Positions 11,423-24,206 of a stretch of DNA of 60,000 nucleotides are shown piece by piece. Below the pieces are notes generated by a model that was given only the letters and a program-made list of their open reading frames with translations, was not told where the DNA came from and searched no databases. Numbering within the stretch: the stretch's first letter is position 1; every line of letters starts with the position of its first letter. The position numbers were made by a program, and so were the translations under genes. The DNA comes from Nematostella vectensis (Eukaryota; Cnidaria; Anthozoa; Actiniaria; Edwardsiidae), in the NCBI RefSeq assembly GCF_932526225.1, contig NC_064038.1, positions 9,053,070 through 9,113,069 on the forward strand, read 5' to 3'.

Positions 11423-13231
11423 CTTGGATTCTCAGTTGTACTACGCATGAGCTCACTCATGCGGGCTCACTCGCTTACTGCTGCAATGTGTTGCGGGCTC
11501 AAATTGTAGTCGCTAAATTTGCAGCTAGAGGGAGGGGGTGGGGGCGAATATCGGCACTGTGAACGATAAGAGGAGGGTCCGTTGTTATGGAGGCGTTGGA
11601 CAAGCTTAACTGAAAACTTCACGTTTTCGATTACTATACTTTATTAAGACCTCGATAAAATCAAATTGTGAAACAACAAAAAAAAGCCCAAATTGCAAAA
11701 AAAAAAAAAAAGTTTTGCTCCAAAAGAAAAATGGTTTTGCGCCTTTTGAATTCTGGAGAACATTTGAGTGATATTTTTATCTTTTTCTTTTTGTTGTTTA
11801 AGAGTAAAATAGTTCATTTTACTGCTGCCTGCTTGCGCTTGGGGTTATTTGGATTTTGTGTGTGTGTGTGTGGGGGGGGGGGGGGGGCAAAGCATGAAAA
11901 GAGCAACGTTATTTTTACGCGTCGAGATAATCATACACAGTGCAGGGCGAGACTAATTTCTATTTATTTATTTTTAAAGAAAATACTACAATACCATTCA
12001 TCAATTGTTTCGAAAAGTTACATATATATATATATATCCCCTTCAACGCAGAACAGGATGGAAGGGCACTGGGGGCCGCCTACCCAACCCACCACACCCC
12101 TCTTTAAAAGAAATGAAATGACCAGCTAGAGGGGCTGGTCGGGATGAAGCCCCACCACTTTTCAAGAAATTGTCATATATTTCTTATATTCAGGCCCCTC
12201 AGTTTTGTGGTACATGCGGTTCTTGTATACATACATTCCTCGAATAAGCGCCATGACGATAATCTTTAAGCAGTTAAGTTGAATTACCGGTAGTGTAACA
12301 TATAACCAACATACTTGACAGATACAAAACTAAAAAAAAAAACTACGGGTATAATATTAATATTAGGCGCTTATTTTGGGCAGTGAGTAATCAAAAGAAA
12401 AGTAGAAACTCTTCGCATTTCCACTTCTTTCTCCGACATTAAATCTTATTGATTAGACGCATACCCGGGAATTATATATTTCTATAAAAAAGACCACTTT
12501 TTGTTTGTTGACTTCAGCCCCAAATACAGACTTAGTATAAGGTACTGTACTATCTACATATACATATTGCCTGTGAGTGTTTTCACATAAAGTCTACAAG
12601 TACGTGTCCAGAAAAGAATGCAGGGGGTAAAGGGACAGTTATTTACTGGCTGGTTTCAAAATGGCAATCAATCTCTCATATCTAGAATTATTTTTGCTAT
12701 TCAGTAAATAGACCACAAGACCCATCTAAGTCTATGAACCCCCATAAAATACAGAAAGCGCACAACACAATCATTCTTCTAGCTATTTGATATAAAGCCA
12801 ATTCCATTTCAGTGGTTTTTTACGTTCTTTCTGTATTCAAGAGTTTAACTTGCCGGCAAATAAAATGTCTGAAACCACGATTCTGCCACGTATAAGAAAT
12901 TGGAATCTCCCAGGATTTAGACGCAACAAAAGGTCATCGAAGCGGAGGGTCCACGGGCGTGCTAAAATCTAGACTAAGGAAACCATCAATTGTAAACAAA
13001 ATTCAAATTATCCTTAAAAGATAAACAAAACTTAATAACTTCCTTTTTTCATGATAGAAACATGAAATACTAGAAGACAGTAACTATAACCTAAACAATA
13101 TGACAACCCGTCCTGTAACATATGTATAGGTCCAGAGCCCTTGGATCCCCCCACCCCCCTAAAAACTCCTTCTTTTGACACGCAACTGTCATAGTGGCTG
13201 GAATTCTGTACAGCAATGCCATATTCCTCCC
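11423..13231. other. Intergenic interval between TRMT13 start and receptor 3' end
   Basis: Contains the presumed TRMT13 promoter directly right of 11422 and the 3' UTR of the receptor left of 13232. It holds a G run near 11873-11887, TG and AT microsatellites near 11859 and 12023, and no coding region I can support. A cluster reading AATAAATAAATAG on the minus strand near 11960 could serve as a polyadenylation signal, but this is a guess. Confidence 0.5.
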
Positions 13232-16200
13232 TCATGTACTTGGAATCATGAGATAAAAAGATAATAACGAGATGAAGAAGCTGGTCCCCGCGATGTAACA
13301 GAAGAACCTGTCCAATACGAGAGCCGCGAAATGCCACGCCTCCTTCTTTTGCCTCTTCGAAGTCTTCGACGTCATTTTCTTATGAAGATCTGTTAACTTC
13401 TGCTGTATGTCTTCCAGCTTCTCGCTAGACGGGTCTTTGGGTAATGCGATTCTATAGGTGGATAAAGGAGCAATGTTACAAAGTTTGCACTTGTTGTGGT
13501 TCATTTTCGGCAGTATAGGGCTACTAGCGGGGTCAGCATCCTCTTGCACGGGCCTCCCGTTCTCCTCCGTCGAGTCATATATGGTAAACTTACGTATCTT
13601 CATCCGCATCATCTTCCCCAAGCATTCAAAAATCACAAACTTGACCCACTTTGGCAAGTCCTGCCCCGGGTCATGATAGTGGTAAAACTGTAATGTTATT
13701 GAAGTAGCAAGTAGGCATACAGCAACCTCGAAAAGAACCACGTTGAAGAATTTATTGATAAGTGGCGTGACTTCAGATGTCTTGGGTATGTTCTCTGTGA
13801 AGATGAGCATGTAGACGGTGAGACCGAGGAGAAGGGTGATGACGAGAGCGATGCGTTCACCGGACCCAGGAGGTAGGGAGAATGAGAACACGGAGAGAGT
13901 GGCGAGCAAAATGCAGGGTAGTATGAGGTTCAACACGAAGAACAGCGGCCTGAAATAGAAAAAAAAGATGATGTGGCAGTACAGAGGCCTGGAAAAACAG
14001 GTCACCATATTTCGAGGCAAGATGCGCCCCTGAGATAGAAGACAGGATCCAGAGGACGCATTCATACAGGGGCGAAGGAAGGGGAGGGGCAGGGGGTGAC
14101 TTTTGAAAGGGATGGGGGCAGCGCCCCCACTTTTCTGAGCGGATGTTTTTTTATATATGAACGTTTTTTTAACCAACGGGTTTCAAGCGGTACATATTCA
14201 ACCGACAACAAATTGATTGAACAGTTGAAAATCCCGTGCATAAAAACATGGGTTATACCCCGTTCTTATAAATAGCGCTTAAGAATTTGACACCACCACC
14301 CACCCCTCCCGCTGAAACCACCAACCACCCCTCTCCACTTATGGGACCACTCCTCCGCCCTGTCATATGCAACAACGGGTATAATAGCGCAAGTTACTTC
14401 AAGTTGTATTTCAAAATTGTGTACATTTCAAAAAAGTGAAAGTAGTGTGTCTATTGAAAGTTTCTTTGAGGATGTTAATAATGTAGAGCGGATGGCCCAT
14501 TAGCACGAATTCAAATAAATCCTATTCAAGCCCGTACCCATGATTTTTCTTGGGGGGGGGGGGGGGGGGTGCGAAATCCGAAAAAGTGGACCTAATTTTT
14601 CCGGGGGTGAGGAGGGGGGGAGAGTGAGTTCTCTGATAAAAATCTGACCACCCCGAAAAAATAAAAAGGGATATTTTATCCCTTTGCAGTATCTCCACGG
14701 GACGTTTATTGTCGAATTTGACTACATACCAGAGTGATCTAGCTTATGCTTTATCGTTTTGTCTACAGATAGCAAGTCTATTGAGAACCAAAAGCGGACC
14801 TTCGGCCGTTGTGGGGGGGTCCGTTAGCACCCCCTGCACCCCGCCCCCCCCCCCCCGCCCACTCCCCCCCCTGGGTACGGGCCTGCTATTGTCTTTTAAC
14901 GGTTGACGTTTCCGTCGGACCTCCGAAAGTAAACTGGTGACAATGCGGCTTCAAGCTAGTTAGGGATTCCTGTGTGAATAGTGTTATCCTTATGCCACCT
15001 ACCTCCGCCTAATATGGACCGTGTAGGTGACGTCAATGTATGGCCAGTAACAGCACGAGTACTTCACCACGTTCCTCCTCACCTCCACGTGCATCATCTC
15101 CCACTGTCCGTTAGGAGTGTACTTGGACAGGTCTGGCTCTTTCTGCTTGATGTCTAGGGACAGGAACTCGCTTGTGTATGTCCAGGAACCAAACACCAAG
15201 CTACAATTCTATAACAATAGATCGAAGTATATTATTCTTTTTTTCTCAGCGCGCTTTGTTGTTTTCTATATATAAAATATTTTTTAAAGGGGCTAGGTGA
15301 AAAAACGACTTGGGTCAAGTCTTTTTGATAACGGGTTGGCTTTATTGCTTTTGCGTCGGCTTATTGCTTTTTCGCTAGCAGAACAGTTAATACTAGTGCG
15401 ATTCCTTCAGCCCGGGAGGGGGGGGAGGGGGGGGCCGATAAAAACAGACGAGGGTGATCGTCGGCAAAATCGATTTTAACCCTAAGGGATAGCACTTTTG
15501 GTGTGGTCTACAGAATTGTTCACTCTAAAAGATAGCAAATTGGGAGTGGTCGAATGCGAATTATTAACCCTAAGAAATAGCAAAAATCGGAAAAATTCTT
15601 CAACACCCCTTAGGAATTTCAGTTGGTTGAATTTTATACCCTAAGAGATATCCGAATCGGGAAAATCCCGAGGAGATCCAGGCCTAGGTTCCCTACGACG
15701 ACTCTGGTCCACCACAGGAAACCCGAAAAGAGAACGCCTGATAAGGTATTTACATAAAAGTCAATCTTATGTCGGTTATTTCCTTATTAGGCATTACATA
15801 CCATATTTGGGAGTCCGCTACAATCATTTTTTCGCTTTTTATCATCCTAGAGCTTTGGTTTGTAAGTCGAGAAATTCCACGTAAACTTGCAGGATTTCGT
15901 GTTTACTACGATTAAGCTGGCAGCCATCTTAGAAATAGAGCCTAGTCCCTAACGTTTAAGAATATCAAAGGTCTTTCGCGCGCTCGCCCCAGGCTTTTTT
16001 AGACCATTTAGAAAACGACAGCCATTGATTGATATCCCAAGATCATTCCACGTGGTCGTACCTGTTTGTCGAAAGGGAAGTAGGTGATGTCAATTTTGCA
16101 GATTGATTTGACCAATGTCGGAGCGTACCATTCAATGGCTCCCGTATTATGAAGAACAACCTTGGTGTCGAACTTGAACATCTCGCCAATAGTGTTTGAG

Positions 16201-19200
16201 TTTATGCTAGGATAACATGCAGCATTTCATCATCTTTATCATAATCATGTCCAGCACCACAACCACTACCATCATCATCATCATCATCATCAGTGCCATA
16301 TAGCAAAGTCACGAATATTGGGAGGATTGGGAAAACAAAATTTTATAGCATTTCAAATTATTAGGAAGGTACATCGTCCAATTATCCAGTCTCCCACGGC
16401 CATGTCATATATAATCGTCGTCACAAACACGATCCAATCGTCCAATTATCCAGTCTCCCACGGCCATGTCATATATAATCGTCGTCACAAACACGATCCA
16501 CTTCATCATAATCATCGTTAGCATCATAATTTTATTTCAGTTGCTTTCGTTTGTTTTGCAATTCCCTGTCATGTTGTGCAGTTCTTTGCAGCATATCCCT
16601 CATTTGGTCTCTATTTCGTGCAATCTTTATACCCCTGTTTCAGGGGCGGAAGAAGAAGACGGGCATGGGGGCGGCAGAAGGGGGGGGGGGGAAGTTTCTT
16701 TATATATTAACGCTTTTTTTTAAACCAGCGGGTTTCAAGCGGTACATATGCAACCGATAACAAATTTGTTGAAGAGTTTAAATCCCGTGCATAGAACCTT
16801 GGTTATCCCCCCACATTTTTATAAATAGCGGTTAAGAATTTGAAAACACTATCCACCCTCTCCCTGAAACCACTACCCAACCCTCCCCCCCAACGTTCGT
16901 CCCCCCCCCCACTTATGGGACCACTCAGCCGCCTCTGCGTTTCTATTATTTTCATAGTAACCGGGCACAGTTGACACTTTCCTAGGAGAGAGCAAACACC
17001 CGATAACTCCAACTAATGTCAATTTGGCGTTCGAGTATATCTGGAGTCAGCTGTATTGCAGAGCTTACTTGTTGTAGAGGACGATATCCGGTAGCCAGAT
17101 GAGGTGGGGGGAAAGGTTTACACTTGTCTGACCTCCGTACTTCGACGGGTCCCATCGTAGGCGAGTATTTGACCAGAACTTGGGTATAAAAGCAGACAGG
17201 ATGAGAAGACACGGGGTTCTAACAAACACCTTTTGCCCATATGTGAGGTAATAAATAGATCAGGACAAAATTGTGTAACACTCTCCCTTATCCTGGTAAG
17301 TTTTTTAACACGGTAGATGTGCCTTTCAGGGGGAGGGGTAGAAGGGACTGTACCACACATCCTTATGTTTGTGGTACTGAATAGATGATCTACATGGCAA
17401 ATATGCCTTTCAAGGGAGGGGGGGGGGGTGTAGGCAAGTTCCTTGTTTAGCATATAACATCTATGGCTTAACAGGCCCATACCGAGGATTTTTTTTTTTG
17501 GGGGGGGGGGGGGGGGAGGGGGTGCGAAATCTGAAAAAAAATGGGGGAGTGAGTTTTCTGATAACAATCTGACCACCCCCGAAAGAACAAAAAGGGTTTT
17601 TCTGCCTTTGCAGTATCTCCACGACACGTTTATTGTCGGATTTGGCTACAAATAAAGTCTGGCTTAAGGATTAATGATATAGTGAGAGTGATCTAGCTTA
17701 TGCTTTATAGTTTTGTATACGAATAGCACGTCTATTAAGAACCAAAAGTGGACTTTCGGCCGTGGTGTGTGGGGGGGTGGGAAGGGGGGGTGCGTTCGCA
17801 CCCCCTGCATCCCCCCTGGAAAGGGCCTGCTTAGATGTTAATGTTACAATTGTTTTCCTACCTGTCGTACCCATATGTAACTGGTCATAATCTGGTTTTT
17901 GCTGTCCTGTGAAGCAACAAAAACATTTGCTGTTCGTGTAAGAAAGTTTTTTTTTTAAACCAGAAGCAATTATTTCTCTCTTTAAAATATTTCTTTCTTT
18001 ATTAGACACCTCACTGAAGTTCGGCTTCTGTTTTGAATTATTGAAATATTAAATCAAGTTCCGTATGCAATGTTTACTCTGGAACAGCATCAGAACGAGT
18101 TAGTAATCACCAACAAATAAATCATTTATTATCAAAAGAAGGCCGCGTGCTCAGTTGCGTATTAGTTGAATTTAGTTTTCCTTAGTAATGTGGTATTGCA
18201 AATCTGCTGTTCCTATATTTAGACTCGTGGTTAGTTCTGTGGTTAAAAACTAGTACTGGCGTGTTACCAGAATATGCCAGAGGAGGAGTTCACCAGTACT
18301 CGGTCATTTTTTGACAGGGATGGTTAGCTTTTTAACAGCCAAGGCTGGGCTCTCCCTCCCACCAGTGCCCACTCTTTGCTTGCGGTTTTCAGTATTCTGA
18401 GAACTGTCGCGTCAATTCCCAACAGCTGAAACACCTTTCAATCATACTATACTGGGTAGACAAGACGGAAATACATGACGTGACGCGTCAAATAAGCCCA
18501 TTTCACATCGAATAAGGCGGAGAATTTCTCTGAGAACTTAGTAACTTATAGCAAACAAAATATCAAGTTCGACTTTTTTTAAATTGATGCGACTTTTTGT
18601 AAAGTGTCATTTGAGCATTTCGTCCCTGAGCTGATACACAGGGCAATGATGATCAAGGAAAAATTATCTTAAAAAGCCAAAATCTGGTTATGTGCACTTC
18701 GGCCTCACGTTTTTTGGGTTTTCAAAATCAGTCCGTAATACAAGGAACCTATAGCCATTGTAAGAAATTGTGTCTTCTCTCTCTATCTGGAATTGCGCGT
18801 TTTCCAGGTTTTTCCGTCATGTCTACTGGGTACCAGAGGCTCCAAGCTTCGCGGCGAAAACGTTTTGAGCGTGTTCGCTTCGCTCAAATCGTTGTCGCCG
18901 CGAAGCTCGGAGCCTCTGGTAACCAGGGTACTATCATACAATTTACGCTTACCAAAAATGAACCAAATGTTACTTTAAATGACGGAAGCGGTTTAAGGGG
19001 AGATTCCTATCAAAAAATCCAAAAAAATAAAAAAAGTGATGATTTTCTAATAAGTGCTTCTAAATACTGTTCAAGCATTATACTTTTCTGTTCTATACCT
19101 TTTTATGCTAAATTCTAAAAGAAATACCCATAAAAAAGACAAATACTGAGGCATACGATGTTGTGAGTTATCCGTTACCATGGTAACGAGATAGCTTTCT

Positions 19201-22200
19201 TTTGTTTTGCGCCCTTTTTTCAGCACAAAGCGACCCCCAGCATAAAATTAAATGGTTGGTTTCGGTTCCAGACTCCTTTGATGTCCATTCCGGCTATTCC
19301 AAAGCTAGTTTTAGAGGCCTGGTTGCTGTTTCAGCGCGTCCAAGTCTCAAATCTAAAATTCGCGTTATTTACACTCGACACACGAAAATTATACGCTTCT
19401 TAATCATGCCAAAGGGCTCAAAACACGGCTACAAACAATCTGTAGTCCAGACTAACACAAGAAAGAGGAAATCTACGTTCAAAGGAACTAAGAAACAAGA
19501 CAAGAAAGCTCAGGATCAACCAGAAATACGGCAGGTTACTGAGATCGCGTTCGTCGGTGACGACGATGTTGTGAGCGAGCAAGTTCCTCCTCCTCAGCCA
19601 AGTGCTTCGGCTCAGAAGCTTCATGATGTTCTTGAAGATTTATCTTCTGATGATAGCTTAAATGCTTTTGAAGCTGAGGGTGAATCAGCCACTGGATATC
19701 GCTTTGTTTCGATGCAGAGTCTTCTCAACTTTGCCAAGCGATTACATGCTAACACCACGTGCGATGCTGGTAAGTAAAAATGCTATCTTATATACTTTAA
19801 TATCACCCGTAACCGCTTCACTTGTCGATGGCTTAAGCTTAATTATGTTCCTAATATTGATCTAACTTTTCCCTAGGTAAATTTGAACTAAAAGAGATGA
19901 CCACTAGTAGGCATGGAATGTGCAGCAGTTTGTTTGTTCATTGCCATGATTGTGACATGAAGGAGTTCTTGGCTACCGGAGAGCACATTGGTGACGCGAC
20001 TGCTCCGAGGACAAACAACGCCAAAGACATCAACAGGCGGATTGTGTACGCTTCCTCCGAAATGGGCATTGGTATGGAAGGGGTAGCAAAATTATGTGAG
20101 CTTTTAAACATGCCCTTCACAATGGCCATAAACACATGGTATAAACACCAAAAACTTTTACACAATGTGACAAGGGAAGTTGCAGCTGAGGTGCTTGAAG
20201 CCAACTGTAAAGAGGCTAGAGAAGCAGCCATGCAAGAACTAGGCTCACTTGAAAGTGAATCAATGAATGTGGGCATTCCTGTAAGCTTTGATGGCACATG
20301 GTCAAAGCGGGGATTCACAGCAAACCATGCAGTCGGGTTTGTGATCTCCTCTACAACAGGCAAAGTCCTGGACTTTGAAGTATTATCCAAGACTTGCCAT
20401 GCTTGTGACATAAAAAAGAACACACTTCCAAGTGATGAGTTTGAGGTCTGGGTAGAGGCACATGAGTGTCTTGGAAGCTTTGATGGGTCTAGCCCTAGTA
20501 TGGAAAAGGAATGTGCAAAGAGGTTGTGGGGGAGGAGTCTTTCCTTCGATCTCATGTACAAGTACATGATTTGCGACGGGGACTCTAAGTCCTACGACTC
20601 TATTTGGGACCAGTACGGTGTGTGTGACACATGCAACAAGTTTGAGTCAATGTCCAGAGCAAGCACAGAGTACAAGGAGTGGCTCAAGTCTGAGGACTAT
20701 GTGGAATGGGAGTCAAGTCACCTTGATGGAAGTGCTGACTGCAACAGAGTGGTCAAGCTGGACTGCATAGGCCATGTCCAGAAACGGATGGGCAAGGCCT
20801 TGTATCACTTCCAGACTTCTTCAAACAAATTAGAAGATGGCAAACCTGTGAAAGGGAGATCTGGCAGACTGACCAAGAATGCTATTGAAAAATTAAAAAA
20901 ATACTATGGAAAAGCTATCAGGGACAATGTAAATAAGAATGCAAATACGCCGATAGAGAGAGACGCAGCCATTGCTCAGATGCAAAATGCAATCAAAGCA
21001 TCCTGGTATCACTGCAGCAAAATCCCTGACAAGGAGAGACACCAGTTCTGCCCAGCCAACTCTTGGTGCAAATATAAGAAAGGTCTTCCTTGTGAAGACA
21101 AGGACTACCACCTGGACCCGGTGTTCATCAAGTGCCTGGAGCCCATCTATACTCGGCTAACAGATCCTGCTCTGTTGGCGAGGTGTCTCCCTGGCTACAC
21201 CCAGAATGCCAATGAATCTTTAAATGCTTTGGTGTGGGCCAGGTGCCCAAAGCATAAATGGCATGGTAGGGAGAGAGTGGAGATGGCTGTTGGGTCTGCG
21301 GCTATCCACTTCAGTCTGGGTGCTACCGGGAAGCATGAAATCATGAGAAGGGCGGGGATTGAAGTGGGTAGTGATACAGAGAAAGAGAGTAAGAGAAGAG
21401 ATAGGGAGAGAGTAGAAAAGGCAGAGAAGAGGGCTAGTGACCAGCATAGGAAGTACAGACAGGCAAGGAGTTTGGCAAGGAAGAGGGACGAAGAGCTTAG
21501 GTTAGAACGGGAAGGCACAACATATGAGGCAGGAGGCTTTAATGAGCTAGGACATAACTTAGGACCCTCAACTAGCCATAGGAGGAAGAAAAGGGCAAAG
21601 AAACATTAAGTAGATGATAAATTGTGATTCTATGGCAGTCTAATTTATTCTATACCAAGCATAAAGCCTAACTGGAGTGGTTTTGCTTTCAAAACTCATT
21701 TGTCAAACTTTAAGAGCTGATTTCTCAAATACACTAATTTCCGTATTAATTTATTGCCCCCCTTAAGTATCTTGACAGGTATTTAACGGTTTTAGCTCAA
21801 ATTTGGAAGACTTGTAGTGTATAGTCCATATTACAAACCTATGGGAGCATTTTCAAAAAACTTAAACCTAGCCTGTGATATACCAGTATAAGTCTTCATG
21901 AAGAGGTTTTGGTTGCTATGGTAACCAGAATTGGCTTATCAACAAACTGTCCCATAGGTTTGTTTTTCCTTATGTCCATGATGTGTGTATGCAATATAAA
22001 GCCTTCAATGTAAATAGGAAGTGTAAAAAATGGTGGGGGCAGTTTTAATAAAGCGTTTTGAAATATTCCCTTTGAGAGTTAATATTTAACCAGGGGCTCA
22101 TTAGTATTAACATATAATTACATGATGATGTAGATAACCTTATTGAGAACATTTGTACCAAGTTTTATGGAAATCAGACCAATTGTAATGAAATAGTCAC

Positions 22201-24107
22201 TTTTTAAATACAAACCCCAAATTTGGCACTTCTTTGATAGGAATCTCCCCTTAAGAGTTTGAAACATCTGCAATAAAAATAGGAGCGAAAGATGCCTTCT
22301 TACCAGTTCGACAAGCTGAGCAAAGGCGATATCAAAGATAACCTTGATGGGTTGGCTGTGGTTTTTAATGGGAAGAATCTCTTTGTTCAGCTCGTATTCT
22401 TTTGTGATGTCCCGGATGAGCCTCAACTGGTGATCTTCCGATGACCGCTCGGTACTCGCAGACAGCTCTGTGGAGAATGATCAGATCAATGAGGAATAAG
22501 TGTTGTTATTTAATGTTAACTGCTTGCTGCCTGTCCATCTTGAACGTTTTAGAACATCAGAAGTTTCTTGCGCGCTTGCCCCAGGCTTTTTTAGACCATT
22601 TAGAAAAAAAACCAGTCATTATGAAACTCATTAAGGCACATTAGCTTTTCTCGTTTACCACAATGTTAGTTCGTGCAAATTGCGAACATACTCAAACCTG
22701 AAATTCGGCGCATTAGAATCTACTGAGGGAATTCAGTCAATAAATAAGACAGGGGGGGCAGGGGGGAGTTGAGGGAGGAAAGATTTCAACTCAAAGCACC
22801 TTGAAATTTCAAAGCCCCTCTTCCCCATTCGGTGCCTACTTTTTGAAAAAAAAAACATCAATTAATCGCAATTGTTTAAAATATGACCTCCAGCTTCAAG
22901 AGTTGTTGCTGTTGTTGTTGCTAGATAACAAAACGCCATGTGGGGTAGCGAACCACCCCTCCCCCCATAGTTTCGGGCCTGTTTTTTGTGTGATCTTTTT
23001 CTTGTTGATATATAGAAAAGTGAAGGGGGAGGTATGGATAAGGAACAAAAAAATCATTCACGATGAAAAGCCTGGAAAAAATACATGCAGCTCAAACCGC
23101 CATCATCACAGAGCAAACTTTTTCACTTTTTCCCTTTCTCACGATCTTGACTGAAAACTCCCCACACATAAAACGTTGTGTATGTAGGGGTGCAGTCATT
23201 CTTGTCGTTTTTCTAGCTCGCACGGCCATTTCCTTATTAGGCATTACATACCATATTTGGGAGTCCGCTTCATTCTTTTTTTCGCTTTTTTGTCGCTCTA
23301 GAACTTCGTAAATCGAGAATTTTCACGCAAACTTGCAGGAATTCGTGTGTACTACGATTTTGCTGGTAGCCATCTTGGAAAGCCTAGTCCCTAACGTTTT
23401 TGAACATCACAGATCCTCCGCGCGCTCGCCCCAGGCTCTTTTAGGCCATTTAGAAAAGCGACAGCCATTGATTGATATGATGTCATTGGGGGAGTAACCC
23501 TCAGCTGTATTTGTTATCTGTGAATCAATCTGTTTTGTACTATAGGGAAGCTGGAAGGTATCGATATTATGATTTAACAAAAATAAAGTATATACCTCGG
23601 TCATATCAGTGAAAATGTTTAAAAAGAAAAATCGAAAAGAAAGGCTCATAAGAAAGTCAGAGGCCCCTCCCCCTTTGAGGGCCCTTCTTTCAAAGCCTCA
23701 CCCCCTTTATACCCCCATTATACCCCCATTAGATGAACACCCCCTAAATCTATCGCATCATGATGAAAATAAGATCATAGATATTTATACGGCCGTACTT
23801 GGTCATCGCGCGGGTACGCTGTGGTGTCACTCGCCAGTGACTGTAAGATTGCATTCACGGCCGTACTTGGCTCGCGCATTTTACTCACCGCTACTGAGCA
23901 ACAAGGCAAATTGAAGCTATTAATACCTTTTAAAATCGCTCTTAAAACGCAAAGACCCGAAAAAATGCACTTTACAAAGACTGATGAATTAAACTAATTA
24001 AAATTCTGTAATTGCTAAATGTGTGGCGACAGTCTAAAATATATTAATAGCTATATATTGGTTATACTTTACTTCTATGATAGAACATTATCAAAGTATT
24101 TTCTTTC

Positions 24108-24206
<99 letters not shown>

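Noticed and set aside
11668-12129. 153-codon plus-strand frame
   Set aside because: Runs through poly-A, TG and G tracts and an AT microsatellite; clearly non-coding.
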